Source: Bog-473 sp963764305
GTDB lineage: Bacteria; Actinomycetota; Acidimicrobiia; Acidimicrobiales; RAAP-2
Length of the DNA stretch: 64,000 nt
Reading direction: 5' to 3'
Assembly (NCBI GenBank): GCA_963764305.1
Contig: CAVXSD010000007.1
Coordinates: forward strand, 827,925 to 891,924
Numbering within the stretch: position 1 is the first letter of the stretch; each line of letters starts with the position of its first letter. Both the position numbers and the translations under genes were made by a program. Shown here in pieces: positions 18,269-27,677 of the stretch. The notes below the pieces were generated by a model. The model saw only the letters and a list, made by a program, of their open reading frames with translations, searched no databases and had not been told where the DNA came from.

Positions 18269-19120
18269 GTGCGTGTCACGTTCTGCGGGACCCGGGGGTC
18301 GACGCCGGCGCCCGGTCCCGACTACATACGCTTCGGCGGGCACACCTCCTGCGTCGCACTGTCCCACGACGACGATGGTCCCGCCATGCGGCCGACGTTG
18401 CTCCTCGATGCCGGTACGGGGCTGCGACGCCTACCCGGGCTGCTGGGCGACCTCCCGTTCCGCGGCACCATCCTGCTGACCCATCTGCACTGGGACCATG
18501 TGCAAGGCCTGCCCTTCTTCCGGTCCGGGGACCGCGACGACGCACGCGTAAACCTGCTCCTGCCCGACCAGGGCGACGACACTGACGCGGAGGCGTTGCT
18601 GGCGCGCATGATGTCGCCGCCGTTCTTCCCGATCGGGCCTTCGGCGCTACGCGGCCGGTGGCAGTTCGGCCTCGTTCCCGGCGAGGGGTTCGCGGCCGAG
18701 GGCTTCAGCGTCCTCGCCCTCGACGTCCCCCACAAGGGCGGCAACACGGTGGGGTTCCGCGTCAGCGACGGCCATTCGTCCGTCGCGTACATCCCGGACC
18801 ACTGCCCGACGGCGCTCGGCCCTGGCCCAGGCGGCATCGGCGAGTACCACGCGTCCGCCCTCGAACTGGCACGCGATGTCGATCTCCTGATTCACGACGC
18901 TCAGCTTCGGGCCGAGGAGGTGGATGCAGAGGGGTCGTTCGGCCATGCGGCCGCCGAGTACGCGGTGCGCCTGGGCATTCTGGCCGGGGCCCGCCAGGTC
19001 GCGCTCTTCCACCATCGACCGGAACGGAGCGATGCCGAGGTCGAACGAACGGTGTGCCGGTTCGCGGAGAGCCCCGTGCCCGTGATAGGCGCCGCCGAGA
19101 CGCTGACCGTGAGATTGTGA
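18269..19120 (+). CDS. MBL-fold metallo-hydrolase (RNase Z / phosphodiesterase-like)
   Basis: A 283-residue metallo-beta-lactamase-fold protein starting at GTG 18,269. The core metal motif is THLHWDHVQG (H-x-H-x-D-H, about 72-81); further ligands are likely in HDAQL and FHHRP near the C-terminus. The opening VTFCGTRGSTPAPG resembles the RNase Z/PhnP/class II phosphodiesterase branch. It is 4 bases downstream of the cNMP-binding protein, so hydrolysis of a cyclic nucleotide is an attractive but unproven role. Confidence 0.85.
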   Translation: MRVTFCGTRGSTPAPGPDYIRFGGHTSCVALSHDDDGPAMRPTLLLDAGTGLRRLPGLLGDLPFRGTILLTHLHWDHVQGLPFFRSGDRDDARVNLLLPDQGDDTDAEALLARMMSPPFFPIGPSALRGRWQFGLVPGEGFAAEGFSVLALDVPHKGGNTVGFRVSDGHSSVAYIPDHCPTALGPGPGGIGEYHASALELARDVDLLIHDAQLRAEEVDAEGSFGHAAAEYAVRLGILAGARQVALFHHRPERSDAEVERTVCRFAESPVPVIGAAETLTVRL

Positions 19121-19127
19121 TCCACCG

Positions 19128-20597
19128 ATGAGGGACGCAGATGCCATCGTCGTGGGCGCCGGCCCCAACGGGTTGGTTGCCGCACTCATGCTCGCCCGGG
19201 CCGGTCTGGCCGTCGACGTGTATGAAGCTGCGGATGAGCCAGGCGGCGGGTGCCGCACCGCCGAGCTGACGCTGCCCGGATTCCACCACGACATCTGTTC
19301 AGCGGTGCACCCCCTTTTGCTGGCCTCGCCCGCCTTCCGCGACATCGATCTCTCCGCCCGCGGGGTCCGCTTGTTGACCCCTCCGGTCGCCTTCGCCCAT
19401 CCGCTCGGTGGCGCGCGCGCCGTGTTCGTCGGGCCCGAGGTCGACGACGTGGCCCGTTCGCTGGGGGCCGACGGGCATGCATATGCCCGGCTGTTCGCTC
19501 CCCTCGTCCGGGACCTGGACAAAGTCCTGCCCGCCTTTCTCGGCTCCATGCGCGACGTGCCCCCTCACCCGCTCGCGACGGCCGGCTTCGCGCTGCGCGG
19601 GCTTCCGTCGGCCCAGCACCTGGCTCGGCGTTTCCGCACCGAGGAAGGCCGGGCGCTCGTGGCGGGCGCGGCGGCCCACTCCATGCTGCCGCTCACGGCT
19701 CCGCTCTCCGGCGTCTTTCCCCGGCTCTTCACCGCGCTGGCGCACCGCTACGGCTGGCCGGTGGTCGAGGGTGGCAGTGCAGCCGTCGTCGATGCCCTCG
19801 TCGCCGAGCTCACCGCCGCGGGTGGACGGGTCGAGACGGGTTGTCTGGTGAAACGGCTGGACCAGCTCCCCCCCGCCCACGCGGTCGTGCTCGACGTCAC
19901 CCCGCGCCAGCTGATCGAGATGGCGGGGGACTCGCTCCCAGCGGGCTATGGCCGCGCGTTGGCCCGCTACCGCTACGGGCCCGGGGTGTGCAAAGTCGAC
20001 TGGGCCTTGAGCGGGCCGGTCCCCTGGCGCGCCCAGCGCTGCCGGCAGGCCGTCACCCTCCACGTGGGCGGGACGTTCGAGGAGATCGCCCGCAGCGAGG
20101 CGGACGTCAACGCCGGGCGGCACCCGGACCGCCCGTACTGCCTCGTCACCCAGCCGTGCGCGGTCGACCCCAGCCGGGCGCCGGAAAACCGGCACACCTT
20201 GTGGGCCTACTGCCACGTCCCCAACGGATCGTCGGTGGACATGACCGAGAGGATCGAGGCCCAGATCGAACGGTTCGCACCGGGTTTCCGCGACCTGATC
20301 CTCGGGCGCTCGACCTTCACGGCCATGGCCGCCGAGGAGCACAACCCGAGCTACGTCGGCGGCGACATCAACGCCGGTGCCGCCACCCTCCGCCAGATGG
20401 TCCTCCGGCCGACCGCGCGCTGGAACCCGTACCGCACGGCCATCAAGGGCGTCTACCTCTGCTCCGCCGCCACCCCGCCCGGCGGCGGCGTGCACGGCAT
20501 GTGCGGGTTGGGGGCGGCCCGTGCCGCGTTGCACGACCTGGGCCACGACGGAGCGAACGCGGCGTGGCGTGACCTGATGCGGGACACCGTGCCCTAG
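19128..20597 (+). CDS. FAD-dependent oxidoreductase, phytoene desaturase/dehydrogenase-like
   Basis: The 489-residue protein begins with the ADP-binding motif IVVGAGPNGLVAALMLARAGL and the acidic ribose contact YEAADEPGGGCRT. It ends with the FAD C-terminal block YLCSAATPPGGGVHGMCGLGAARAAL, diagnostic of the CrtI/phytoene-dehydrogenase-related amine-oxidase superfamily. No other carotenoid genes are nearby, and many actinobacterial members of this branch are uncharacterised, so a carotenoid role is not claimed. ATG 19,128 follows the MBL hydrolase by 7 bases, so the three plus-strand genes from 17,245 likely form one transcript. Confidence 0.88.
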   Translation: MRDADAIVVGAGPNGLVAALMLARAGLAVDVYEAADEPGGGCRTAELTLPGFHHDICSAVHPLLLASPAFRDIDLSARGVRLLTPPVAFAHPLGGARAVFVGPEVDDVARSLGADGHAYARLFAPLVRDLDKVLPAFLGSMRDVPPHPLATAGFALRGLPSAQHLARRFRTEEGRALVAGAAAHSMLPLTAPLSGVFPRLFTALAHRYGWPVVEGGSAAVVDALVAELTAAGGRVETGCLVKRLDQLPPAHAVVLDVTPRQLIEMAGDSLPAGYGRALARYRYGPGVCKVDWALSGPVPWRAQRCRQAVTLHVGGTFEEIARSEADVNAGRHPDRPYCLVTQPCAVDPSRAPENRHTLWAYCHVPNGSSVDMTERIEAQIERFAPGFRDLILGRSTFTAMAAEEHNPSYVGGDINAGAATLRQMVLRPTARWNPYRTAIKGVYLCSAATPPGGGVHGMCGLGAARAALHDLGHDGANAAWRDLMRDTVP

Positions 20598-20610
20598 GCG
20601 ACGTCGCGCG

Positions 20611-21549
20611 TCAGCCGGCGAACCGGTCGACCAGCAGTTCGCCCACCTGCCGCACGGTGTCCGGTGTCCCGGTCGGCACGTTGAAGATGAAGTACTCGAC
20701 GCCCGCCGCCGCCAGCTCCTCCACGCGGGCCACCAGCTCGTCGGCCGTGCCGACGTCCGAGGTCGTGGGCTCCTCGCCGGTGACCTGGCGCAGGAAGTCC
20801 TTGGTCGCCGCCGTCTCCTCCTCGCTGCCGGTGAGCACCAACGTGCTGAGCCGGCTGACCGTGACCTCGGAAGGGTCGCGCCCGAGCTCCTTGCAGTGGC
20901 CCCGCAGCACGTCGACCTTGTGGGCGATGGTGGCCGGGTCACCGAAGAGGTTCGTCATGTCGGCGTAGCGCGCCACCAGCCGCAGTGTCCGCTTCTCGCC
21001 CCCGCCCCCGATGAGGATGGGGGGGCCGCCCGTCTGCACCGGCGGCGGCACGTTGCGGGCCTGGTGGATCCGGTAGTAGGTGCCGGTGAACGACGGCGTT
21101 TCCTCGGCGAACATGGCCCGGCAGATCTGGAGGGCCTCCTCCAGGCGGTCCAGCCGCTCGCCGGCGGGCGGGAAATCGAAGCCCAGTCCCTCGTGCTCCG
21201 TGTCGTACCAGGCCGCCCCGATGCCGAGGATGGCCCGCCCCGAGCTGATGATGTCGAGCGTCGTCACGATCTTGGCCAGGTGCGCCGGGTTGCGGTAGGT
21301 GACGCCGGTGACCATGGTGCCGAGCCGCACCCGCGACGTCCGGGCCGCCAGGGCTCCGAGCAGGGTGTAGGAGTCGAGCATGGGCTGGCTGGGCCCGCCC
21401 ATGGGGGGCAATTGGTAGAAGTGGTCCATCACCCAGACCGAGTCGTAGCCGGTCTCCTCCGCCGCGGTCGCCATGGCGACCACCCCGTCGAAGAGGGCGC
21501 CGGGTGTCTCGCCGACGGTGAAATTCGGGATCTGCAGTCCGAAGCGCAT
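20611..21549 (-). CDS. LLM-class F420-dependent oxidoreductase
   Basis: A 312-residue luciferase-like TIM-barrel protein. Landmarks are SVWVMDHFYQLPPMGG (about 38-53), RLGTMVTGVTYRNPAHLAK, TTLDIISSGRAILGIGAAW and ILIGGGGEKRTLRLVARY. It is the closest relative in the window of the protein at 2,475-3,344. It ends 13 bases from the convergent FAD-oxidoreductase and lies upstream of nothing obvious that it could serve. The substrate is unknown. Confidence 0.9.
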   Translation of the reverse strand: MRFGLQIPNFTVGETPGALFDGVVAMATAAEETGYDSVWVMDHFYQLPPMGGPSQPMLDSYTLLGALAARTSRVRLGTMVTGVTYRNPAHLAKIVTTLDIISSGRAILGIGAAWYDTEHEGLGFDFPPAGERLDRLEEALQICRAMFAEETPSFTGTYYRIHQARNVPPPVQTGGPPILIGGGGEKRTLRLVARYADMTNLFGDPATIAHKVDVLRGHCKELGRDPSEVTVSRLSTLVLTGSEEETAATKDFLRQVTGEEPTTSDVGTADELVARVEELAAAGVEYFIFNVPTGTPDTVRQVGELLVDRFAG

Positions 21550-21591
21550 ACCGCCGAACCTATCGGGGTGCCCGCCACCGCGCGCCGGTCG

Positions 21592-22542
21592 TCACCAGCC
21601 CGTGAGGCGCTGCAACCAGGCCAGCGCCACCGCGCCCTGGGCGGCCTGGAAGCCACGCAGCGTCGGCAGCCCGGGGGGAGGCGCCTGCAGCGAGTGGCGC
21701 ACCAGGAAGCCGCTGAAGGCGGCGACCAGGACGGCGAGGATGTCACGGTCGACGGCGGACGCGGGCCCGTAGAGTGCCAGGAGCTCCTCGGGCTCGGGCC
21801 CGCCCTCCAGCACCACGGACGGCGCCCAGGCCACCAAGTCGAGGACGGGTGCGCCGTCGCACGCGTGCGGCCAGTCCACGAACACGACCCCGCTCCTCGT
21901 GACGAGCAGATTGTCCGAGCGCACGTCGCAGTGGAGCAGCGTCGATCCCACCACCGCGTCCCGCCAACCCGACTCGAGCTCGGCCAGGCGGGCAAGGTTG
22001 CGGCGCGGCCACTCGTCGAGGCCCTCGGGTGGCCCGTCCAGGGCGGCCAGCGCGGCCCAGGCGCCGAAGAGGTGCTGCAACCGGTCGGCCGCCCGCTGCA
22101 CGCCCGCGACGGGGCTGGGCGTGAGGACAGCATGGAGGGCATCGAGCGCGCGCACCGCGGCCTGCAGCTCGCTCCGGTCCCACGGGTGGGTCGGCGGCCG
22201 GCCGTCGACGGCCACGAAGGCGAGCGCCACCCAGTCGCCGTCGTCGTAGACGTCGAGGAACTGCGGCAGCTCGGGCGTCGCCGGCAGCGACGCCGACACC
22301 ACCGCTTCGCGCCGGTGCAGCTCGGGGGAGTCGGGGTTGAGCTCGCTCCCGACCGCCTTCACGAAGATGGCGCCCCGGGGGCAGTCGAGCACCGTGGTCG
22401 CACCCGGCGAGAACCCGCCGGCCATGTCGCGCGCCACGTCCGGTGTGCCGCCACCGACCCCGGCCGCCCACGTCTGCACCGTGCCGGGCACCTCGGCCCA
22501 GGGCAGGTGGACGCCGGCCGCCGGGCCGGTGCGTGGCGTCAT
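21592..22542 (-). CDS. Aminoglycoside phosphotransferase (APH)-family kinase
   Basis: The 316-residue protein has the APH/choline-kinase fold: the catalytic loop LLHCDVRSDNLLV (about 201-213, D and N in place) and the metal-binding FVDWPHACDG (about 219-228, the D of the DFG equivalent). ADP-binding text AIFVKAVGSE is upstream. Such proteins often phosphorylate small molecules rather than antibiotics, and nothing here points to resistance. Its start overlaps the stop of the 86-residue DUF6295-like gene by 4 bases (ATGA), so they are co-translated. Confidence 0.85.
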   Translation of the reverse strand: MTPRTGPAAGVHLPWAEVPGTVQTWAAGVGGGTPDVARDMAGGFSPGATTVLDCPRGAIFVKAVGSELNPDSPELHRREAVVSASLPATPELPQFLDVYDDGDWVALAFVAVDGRPPTHPWDRSELQAAVRALDALHAVLTPSPVAGVQRAADRLQHLFGAWAALAALDGPPEGLDEWPRRNLARLAELESGWRDAVVGSTLLHCDVRSDNLLVTRSGVVFVDWPHACDGAPVLDLVAWAPSVVLEGGPEPEELLALYGPASAVDRDILAVLVAAFSGFLVRHSLQAPPPGLPTLRGFQAAQGAVALAWLQRLTGW

Positions 22543-22799
22543 GTCGCGGCGGCCCCGGCAGCGGCAAGCGCCTCATTGATGCTCTCGACGAGGCGGCGGG
22601 CCGACGCCGCGCTGAGCTCGACGGCGACGCGGGCACCAGGGCCGCGGGCCGGGTCGGCGAAGTCGATATTGAGGGTGTGCTCGAACGGCGCGTGGAACGG
22701 ATGGTCGAAGTAGACGCTGGCCGACGTGACACCGAACCACCCCTGCGGTCCCTTGGCGCTGCCGGCGATGTCGGTGGCGACGGTGAGGTAGGAGCACAT
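22539..22799 (-). CDS. Small DUF6295-like protein (86 aa)
   Basis: A compact protein beginning MCSYLTVATDIAGSAKGPQ and containing VYFDHPFHAPFEHTLNIDF and LSAASARRLVESI. These features fit the small DUF6295 family commonly found beside a dienelactone hydrolase in actinobacteria. It starts 2 bases after the stop of the hydrolase gene and overlaps the next gene by 4 bases, forming an operon of three. The biochemical role is unknown. Confidence 0.75.
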   Translation of the reverse strand: MCSYLTVATDIAGSAKGPQGWFGVTSASVYFDHPFHAPFEHTLNIDFADPARGPGARVAVELSAASARRLVESINEALAAAGAAAT

Positions 22800-22801
22800 G
22801 G

Positions 22802-23557
22802 TCAGCCCCCCGCCAGGTAGCGGCCGTACCACTCGAAGATCCGCCGCCAGCCGTCGAGCGCGGCCTCGGGCCGGAAGGCCGGGCGGTCCACCGAGAAGAA
22901 CGCGTGCCCGGCGCCGTCGTAGCGGTGGAACTCGTAGGTCTTGCCGGCCTCTTTGAGCGCTGCTTCCAGCTCGTCCACCTGCTCGGGGTTGGGGAACTGG
23001 TCGTCGTTGCCGAAGAGGCCGAGCAGGGGGCAGTGCAGCTGCGGCGCGCGGTCGACCAGCGGCGTCACCTTGAGCGGGAAGCCCTCGGGAACGGTACCCG
23101 TGACAAAGGCCCCGTAGCAGTCGACCGCCGCATCGACGGGCAGGCTCACCGCGGTCAGGAAGGAGTGCCGCCCTCCCGAGCAGTAGCCGATGACGCCGAC
23201 CTTGCCGTTGGACGTGGGGAGGGCTCGGAGGGCCTTGACGGCGGCGTCGGCGTCGCCCACGAACTGGTCGTCGGGGATGCCTCCCGCCTCGCGGGTGGCC
23301 GCGGCGGCGTCGTCGGGATCGACATCGAGGCCCTGGCGGGCGTAGAGGTTGGGGCAGAGGGCGTTGTAGCCGTTGGCGGCGAAGCGCCGCGTGATCTCCT
23401 TGGTGCCCGAGTCCCAACCGGGCAGATGGTGGATGACCAGGACCCCGGGGAAGGGCCCGGCACCGGCGGGACGCGCCTGGTAGGCATTGATCTCGGCGCC
23501 CTCGTAACCGGCGAACGTGACGTTCCCGGCGCTGAGGGCCTCTTCGGGTGCGGACAC
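22802..23557 (-). CDS. Dienelactone hydrolase family protein
   Basis: A 251-residue alpha/beta hydrolase. The nucleophile is Cys in GVIGYCSGGRHSFL, the acid lies in LFGNDDQFPNPEQ, and the His is in GAGHAFFSVDRPAF. This is the Cys-Asp-His triad of dienelactone (carboxymethylenebutenolide) hydrolases, enzymes of chlorocatechol and other lactone degradation. Gene order with the DUF6295-like protein and kinase is tight. The gene is divergent from the NHL-repeat gene, with 118 bases between starts. Confidence 0.87.
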   Translation of the reverse strand: MSAPEEALSAGNVTFAGYEGAEINAYQARPAGAGPFPGVLVIHHLPGWDSGTKEITRRFAANGYNALCPNLYARQGLDVDPDDAAAATREAGGIPDDQFVGDADAAVKALRALPTSNGKVGVIGYCSGGRHSFLTAVSLPVDAAVDCYGAFVTGTVPEGFPLKVTPLVDRAPQLHCPLLGLFGNDDQFPNPEQVDELEAALKEAGKTYEFHRYDGAGHAFFSVDRPAFRPEAALDGWRRIFEWYGRYLAGG

Positions 23558-23675
23558 AGCGGCCTCCTTCTCTCTTGCGGTCCGTGCTTCTCTCTTGCAG
23601 TCTGAGCGGCGTGGTCGCAGCCGGTGCGCCGTCCACTATGACGTGCCGCCGAGGCCCGCCGCCGCGGCAACCGCC

Positions 23676-24881
23676 ATGATGGGCGCCGTGCGCCGTCTGT
23701 CCGTGGCCTTGGCCGGGCTCGTGTCCGTGGCCGCCCTGGCGGGTGCGGCGCCGGCGGCGAACGGCGCGACCCCGAGCGTGCGCACCGTCGTCGGACCCGG
23801 CGTCCTCGACGGGCCCGGCGGGATCGCGCTCGATGCGGCCGGGAACCTGTTCGTCGCCGACACCGGCCACTGCCGGGTCATCGTCCTGCCGGCCCGGGCG
23901 GGGACGCTCGACGGGCTGCGGCTCCGGCCCGGACGCGCCGCCACCTTCGCCGGCGGCGCCTGCTCGGGCCGCCGGACCATCGGGCATCCGAGCGCGGTGG
24001 CCGTCGACAGTGACGGTGACGTGTTCGTCGCCGAGGCCACCGCGCAGCGCGTGCAAGAGGTGCGGGCCGGGTCCCGCACAGCGGTCACCGTGGCGGGCAC
24101 GGGCTCGGCGGGATTCAACGGTGACGGCCTCGCCGCCACGGCGAGCGACCTCGACCAGCCGACCGGGGTGGCGGTGAACGGAGCGGGCGACGTCTTCATT
24201 GCCGACACCGCCAACTGCAGGGTGCGCGTCCTCCCGTCTGCCAGCACCACGGTCTTCGGGCAGGCCATGACAGCCGGGCGCCTGTTCACCGTGGCCGGCA
24301 CCGGCGTCTGCGGCACGTCGGGCCAGGGTGGGCCCGTGCGGGCGGCCCAGCTGTGGAACCCGGTGGCCGTCGCCCTCGACGGCGCGGGCGATCTCCTGGT
24401 AGCCGAGAACGGCGGTCAGTCGGTGCTGCTCGCGTCGGAGCGAGGAGGGTCCTTCTACGGCACCGCCGTCGGCGCGGGCGACATCGGGGTCGTCGCGGGC
24501 GGCACGGGGAGCTACGGGCCGTATCTCGCCGACGGGCTGCCGGCCAACGGTCCGACCGCGGAGCTCAACGACCCCCGCGGACTGGCGGTCGGCCCGACGG
24601 GCGCGCTCTTCGTCACCGACGGCTTCATGCACGTCATCCGCGTCGTTCCCTCGTCGACCGGCACCCTGCTCGGCCGGACGATGAAGGCCGGCGACCTCTA
24701 CACGGCCGCCGGCGCACTCCCCGTGGCCACTCCGGCCGGGGCCGACGACGGCACGCGCTGGCTGCTCACCCGCATGGGCACACCGGTGGGTGTGGCGGTG
24801 TCGCCCTCGGGGGCGTTGATCTACGCCGACGCCGGTGTCGGCGCGGTGCGGGTGATCTCGACGGGGGCCGGGTCTCCGTGA
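23676..24881 (+). CDS. Secreted NHL-repeat protein
   Basis: Starting at ATG 23,676 (or ATG 23,679), the 401-residue protein has a signal peptide (RRLSVALAGLVSVAALAGAAP). It then has a run of NHL beta-propeller blades, each recognisable by a GIALDAAGNLFVADTGHCRVI-type core: AVAVDSDGDVFVAEA, GVAVNGAGDVFIADTANCRV, AVALDGAGDLLVAENG, GLAVGPTGALFVTDGF. At least six blades are visible. Such propellers usually mediate binding outside the cell. The stop codon overlaps the GTG start of the rhamnosidase (GTGA), so both are made together and may work on the same extracellular polysaccharide. Confidence 0.82.
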   Translation: MMGAVRRLSVALAGLVSVAALAGAAPAANGATPSVRTVVGPGVLDGPGGIALDAAGNLFVADTGHCRVIVLPARAGTLDGLRLRPGRAATFAGGACSGRRTIGHPSAVAVDSDGDVFVAEATAQRVQEVRAGSRTAVTVAGTGSAGFNGDGLAATASDLDQPTGVAVNGAGDVFIADTANCRVRVLPSASTTVFGQAMTAGRLFTVAGTGVCGTSGQGGPVRAAQLWNPVAVALDGAGDLLVAENGGQSVLLASERGGSFYGTAVGAGDIGVVAGGTGSYGPYLADGLPANGPTAELNDPRGLAVGPTGALFVTDGFMHVIRVVPSSTGTLLGRTMKAGDLYTAAGALPVATPAGADDGTRWLLTRMGTPVGVAVSPSGALIYADAGVGAVRVISTGAGSP

Positions 24882-27658
24882 GCCGATTCGGTCGCCGCAC
24901 GTTCCTCGCCTCGTCGGTCGGCGTCGCCGCGGGCGCCGCGGCCCTGGACGCGGCGTTGCCGCCGGACCCGGCCGGCGGATCCGAGAGCGCAGCGCGCGCC
25001 GGCCCCTCGGCGGCGCCCGAGAGCGGTCCGCTCCGTGCGGGCCGGCTCACGGTCAACGGCATGGTTGACCCCGTCGGGGTCGACCCCGACGACTGCTCGT
25101 TCGCCTGGACGCTGCAGGCGACGGGCCGCGCCGCGGTCCAGGCGGCCTGGCGCATCGTGCTCGGGCGCACCGACCCCGGCCGCCGCGGGCACGTCTGGGA
25201 CAGCGGGCCCGTGCCCTCGGCGCGGCAGGCCTTCGTCGCCTACGGCGGCCCTGCCCTCGACGGCGACACCGCCTACCGGTGGACGGTGCAGGCCCGGGGC
25301 CCGGGGTCACGGTGGGGGCCCGTGTCGGCCCCGGCGCGCTTCACCACGGCGCTCCGCGACGGCGACTGGCAGGCACAGTGGCTGCGCCCGGCCGGCAGCT
25401 CGCAACAGCCCGACCGCATCACCTACCTGCGCACCGAGGTGACCCCGCCCGCCGGCACCGTGGCCCGCGCCACCGCCTCCGTCTCCGCCGCCCACACCTA
25501 CCGCCTCTTCGTGGACGGGGCGCCCGTCGACGCGTGGCCCAGCTTCTCCTATCCCGACGAGCAGTACGTGCGCACCGTGGATCTGACCGGCGTGGTGACC
25601 GGAGGGCGGCGCAGCGCCATCGGAGTGCTGCACCGCTGGTACGGGCCGGGACAGGGACGCCCCACCTCCGCTCCCGGTCTGCTCTTCCAGCTCTCCCTCT
25701 GGTACGCCGACGGCCGCCACGCCGTCTTCGAGTCGGACGGGACGTGGCGCGAGCTCCCGGCCGAATGGCTGCCCGCGCCGCTGCGCAACTCCGACGTCGG
25801 CGACTTCGTCGAGTGGGTGGACGGGCGAGCCCAGCCCCAGGGGTGGTCGAGTCCCGGCTACGACGCCAGTGCGTGGTCGACGGTGTCCGTCATCGGACCG
25901 GCGGGCTCGGCGCCGTTCCGTCGCACCTACGCGCAGCGGACCGCCATCCGCGAGACGGCGGTGCATCCGGTGCGCCTGCACACGGTGGCGAGCGGCGCGG
26001 TGGTGGCGGACTTCGGGGCGGTCTACGCGGCGAGGCCACACGTGGCCTTCACCCGGGGCGATCCGGGACGGACGATCACCATGCGGGCCGGCTACCTCCT
26101 CGATCCCGACGGCCAGGTTTCGACGCTGCACGGGACGCAGGAGACCAACCTCTCGTCCTCCTACATCATGCGCGAGGGCAGCCAGGCCTTCGAGGGCTTC
26201 ACCTACTTCGGTTTCCGCTACCTCCAGATCGACAACCCGGTCCAGCCGCTCGGCGGGAGCGACGTGGTGGCCCTGACCAGGCATGCCGACATGCCCGACG
26301 ACCGCAGCGCGACGTTCTCCTCGGACAACCGCATGCTCAACGCGGTCTGGCGGCTGACGGTCCGCTCGTGCCTCTACTGCTGCCACGAGCAGTTCGTCGA
26401 CACGCCGACACGGGAGAAGGGCCCGTTCGTGTGGGACGGGGCCAACGAGTCCGAAGGCGTCATGCGGGCCTACGGCGACCAGAACATGAGCTGGCAGGCC
26501 CTGCGCGACGTGGGCCGCGGCCAGGCCCGCTACTGGCCCGACGGGCAGGTGAACGCCGTCTACCCCAACGGGGACGGCGCGCGCGCCTTCGGGACGTTCA
26601 CGGCGCGCTACCCCGAGTGGCTGTGGCGCTACTACACCTCGACGGGCGATCGCACCACGGCGTTGCGGCTCTACCCCTCGGTGTCGGCGGCGGCCGGCTG
26701 GCTGTGGGGCGCCCGCCAGGCCGGCACCGGGCTCCTCTACGGGCTGGCCGACTCCGACAACGGCGACCCTGTGTACGGCTACGACCTCTCGGTGGCCGCC
26801 GACACCGCGAGCAACGTGCTCGCGGTCAATGCGTTCAACCGGGTGGCGCAGCTGGCCGCAGTGGCCGGCGACCCGGCCGGGGTCCGGACCTGGCAGGCCC
26901 GGGCGGCCCAGCTGACCGCGGCGGTCAACGGTGTGCTGCGCCGCGGCGACGGCATGTATGTGGACGGGGTCGACGCCGACGGTGCGCCGAGCGGTCACGC
27001 GTCGCAGGAGGCCAACGCGCTGGCGCTCGCCTACGGCGTGGTGCCCGCGCCGGACCTCGCCGCGGTCGGTGCCTACGTGGCCGGCCTCGGCATCGACGTC
27101 GGGCCCAACCACGGGCTCGAGCTGCTGCGCGGGCTGGCGGTGGCGGGCCTGCCCGAGGCCATGGTGCACACGCTCACCGACACCGCCACCCCCGGCTGGG
27201 CCCACACCGTGGCATCCGGGGGGACCTTCACCTGGGAGGTCTGGAAGCCGAGCGACCTGATCGGGGACTCCATGTCCCACGGCTGGGGCTCCTCGGCGCT
27301 CGTCGCCATGCAGGAGACGCTCCTCGGGGTCACGCTCCAGGAGCCCGGCGCCGACGGCACCGTCGTGGCGGCCGTCACGCCGCCCGTCGCCGGTCTCGGC
27401 CGCGCCGGGGGTTCGGTGCCGACGGTCGCCGGGCCCGTCCAGGTCTCGTGGCAGCGCCGCGGTGCGGGCATGCGTCTTTTCTTGACGGTGCCGCCCAACG
27501 CGTCGGCGACGGTACGGCTGCCCACCGGCACGCCGTCGGGCGTGCGCGAAGGAGGGGTCTCGGCCGGCAAGGCCCCCGGCGTGACCGTCGTCTCGGCGGC
27601 CGACGGGACCGTGGTGCTGTCGGTGGGGAGCGGGACCTACCGCTTCACCACGACATGA
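24878..27658 (+). CDS. Tat-exported alpha-L-rhamnosidase (GH78-like)
   Basis: A 926-residue protein with a twin-arginine signal (FGRRTFLASSVGVAAGAAA). It starts at GTG 24,878, overlapping the preceding stop. After a fibronectin-like N-terminal domain and a beta-sandwich, the (alpha/alpha)6 catalytic domain contains QFVDTPTREKGPFVWDGANES (about 506-526). This is the GH78 D-C/T-P-T-R-E signature region with the Asp/Glu catalytic acids. Later blocks include RYPEWLWRYYTSTGD and GTFTWEVWKPSDLIGDSMSHGW. The enzyme class removes terminal L-rhamnose from glycans or glycosides; the natural substrate cannot be read from the sequence. Confidence 0.85.
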   Translation: MSRFGRRTFLASSVGVAAGAAALDAALPPDPAGGSESAARAGPSAAPESGPLRAGRLTVNGMVDPVGVDPDDCSFAWTLQATGRAAVQAAWRIVLGRTDPGRRGHVWDSGPVPSARQAFVAYGGPALDGDTAYRWTVQARGPGSRWGPVSAPARFTTALRDGDWQAQWLRPAGSSQQPDRITYLRTEVTPPAGTVARATASVSAAHTYRLFVDGAPVDAWPSFSYPDEQYVRTVDLTGVVTGGRRSAIGVLHRWYGPGQGRPTSAPGLLFQLSLWYADGRHAVFESDGTWRELPAEWLPAPLRNSDVGDFVEWVDGRAQPQGWSSPGYDASAWSTVSVIGPAGSAPFRRTYAQRTAIRETAVHPVRLHTVASGAVVADFGAVYAARPHVAFTRGDPGRTITMRAGYLLDPDGQVSTLHGTQETNLSSSYIMREGSQAFEGFTYFGFRYLQIDNPVQPLGGSDVVALTRHADMPDDRSATFSSDNRMLNAVWRLTVRSCLYCCHEQFVDTPTREKGPFVWDGANESEGVMRAYGDQNMSWQALRDVGRGQARYWPDGQVNAVYPNGDGARAFGTFTARYPEWLWRYYTSTGDRTTALRLYPSVSAAAGWLWGARQAGTGLLYGLADSDNGDPVYGYDLSVAADTASNVLAVNAFNRVAQLAAVAGDPAGVRTWQARAAQLTAAVNGVLRRGDGMYVDGVDADGAPSGHASQEANALALAYGVVPAPDLAAVGAYVAGLGIDVGPNHGLELLRGLAVAGLPEAMVHTLTDTATPGWAHTVASGGTFTWEVWKPSDLIGDSMSHGWGSSALVAMQETLLGVTLQEPGADGTVVAAVTPPVAGLGRAGGSVPTVAGPVQVSWQRRGAGMRLFLTVPPNASATVRLPTGTPSGVREGGVSAGKAPGVTVVSAADGTVVLSVGSGTYRFTTT

Positions 27659-27677
27659 GCGTCAGGCGACGTGAGCG

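Noticed and set aside
21592..22542. Antibiotic resistance gene (APH)
   Set aside because: The fold is APH-like, but context is metabolic and such kinases are mostly non-resistance enzymes; called only as a family member.
22800..24632. Long minus-strand frame through the dienelactone hydrolase and NHL genes
   Set aside because: Low-complexity antisense text; the small DUF6295-like protein begins at its own ATG 22,799.
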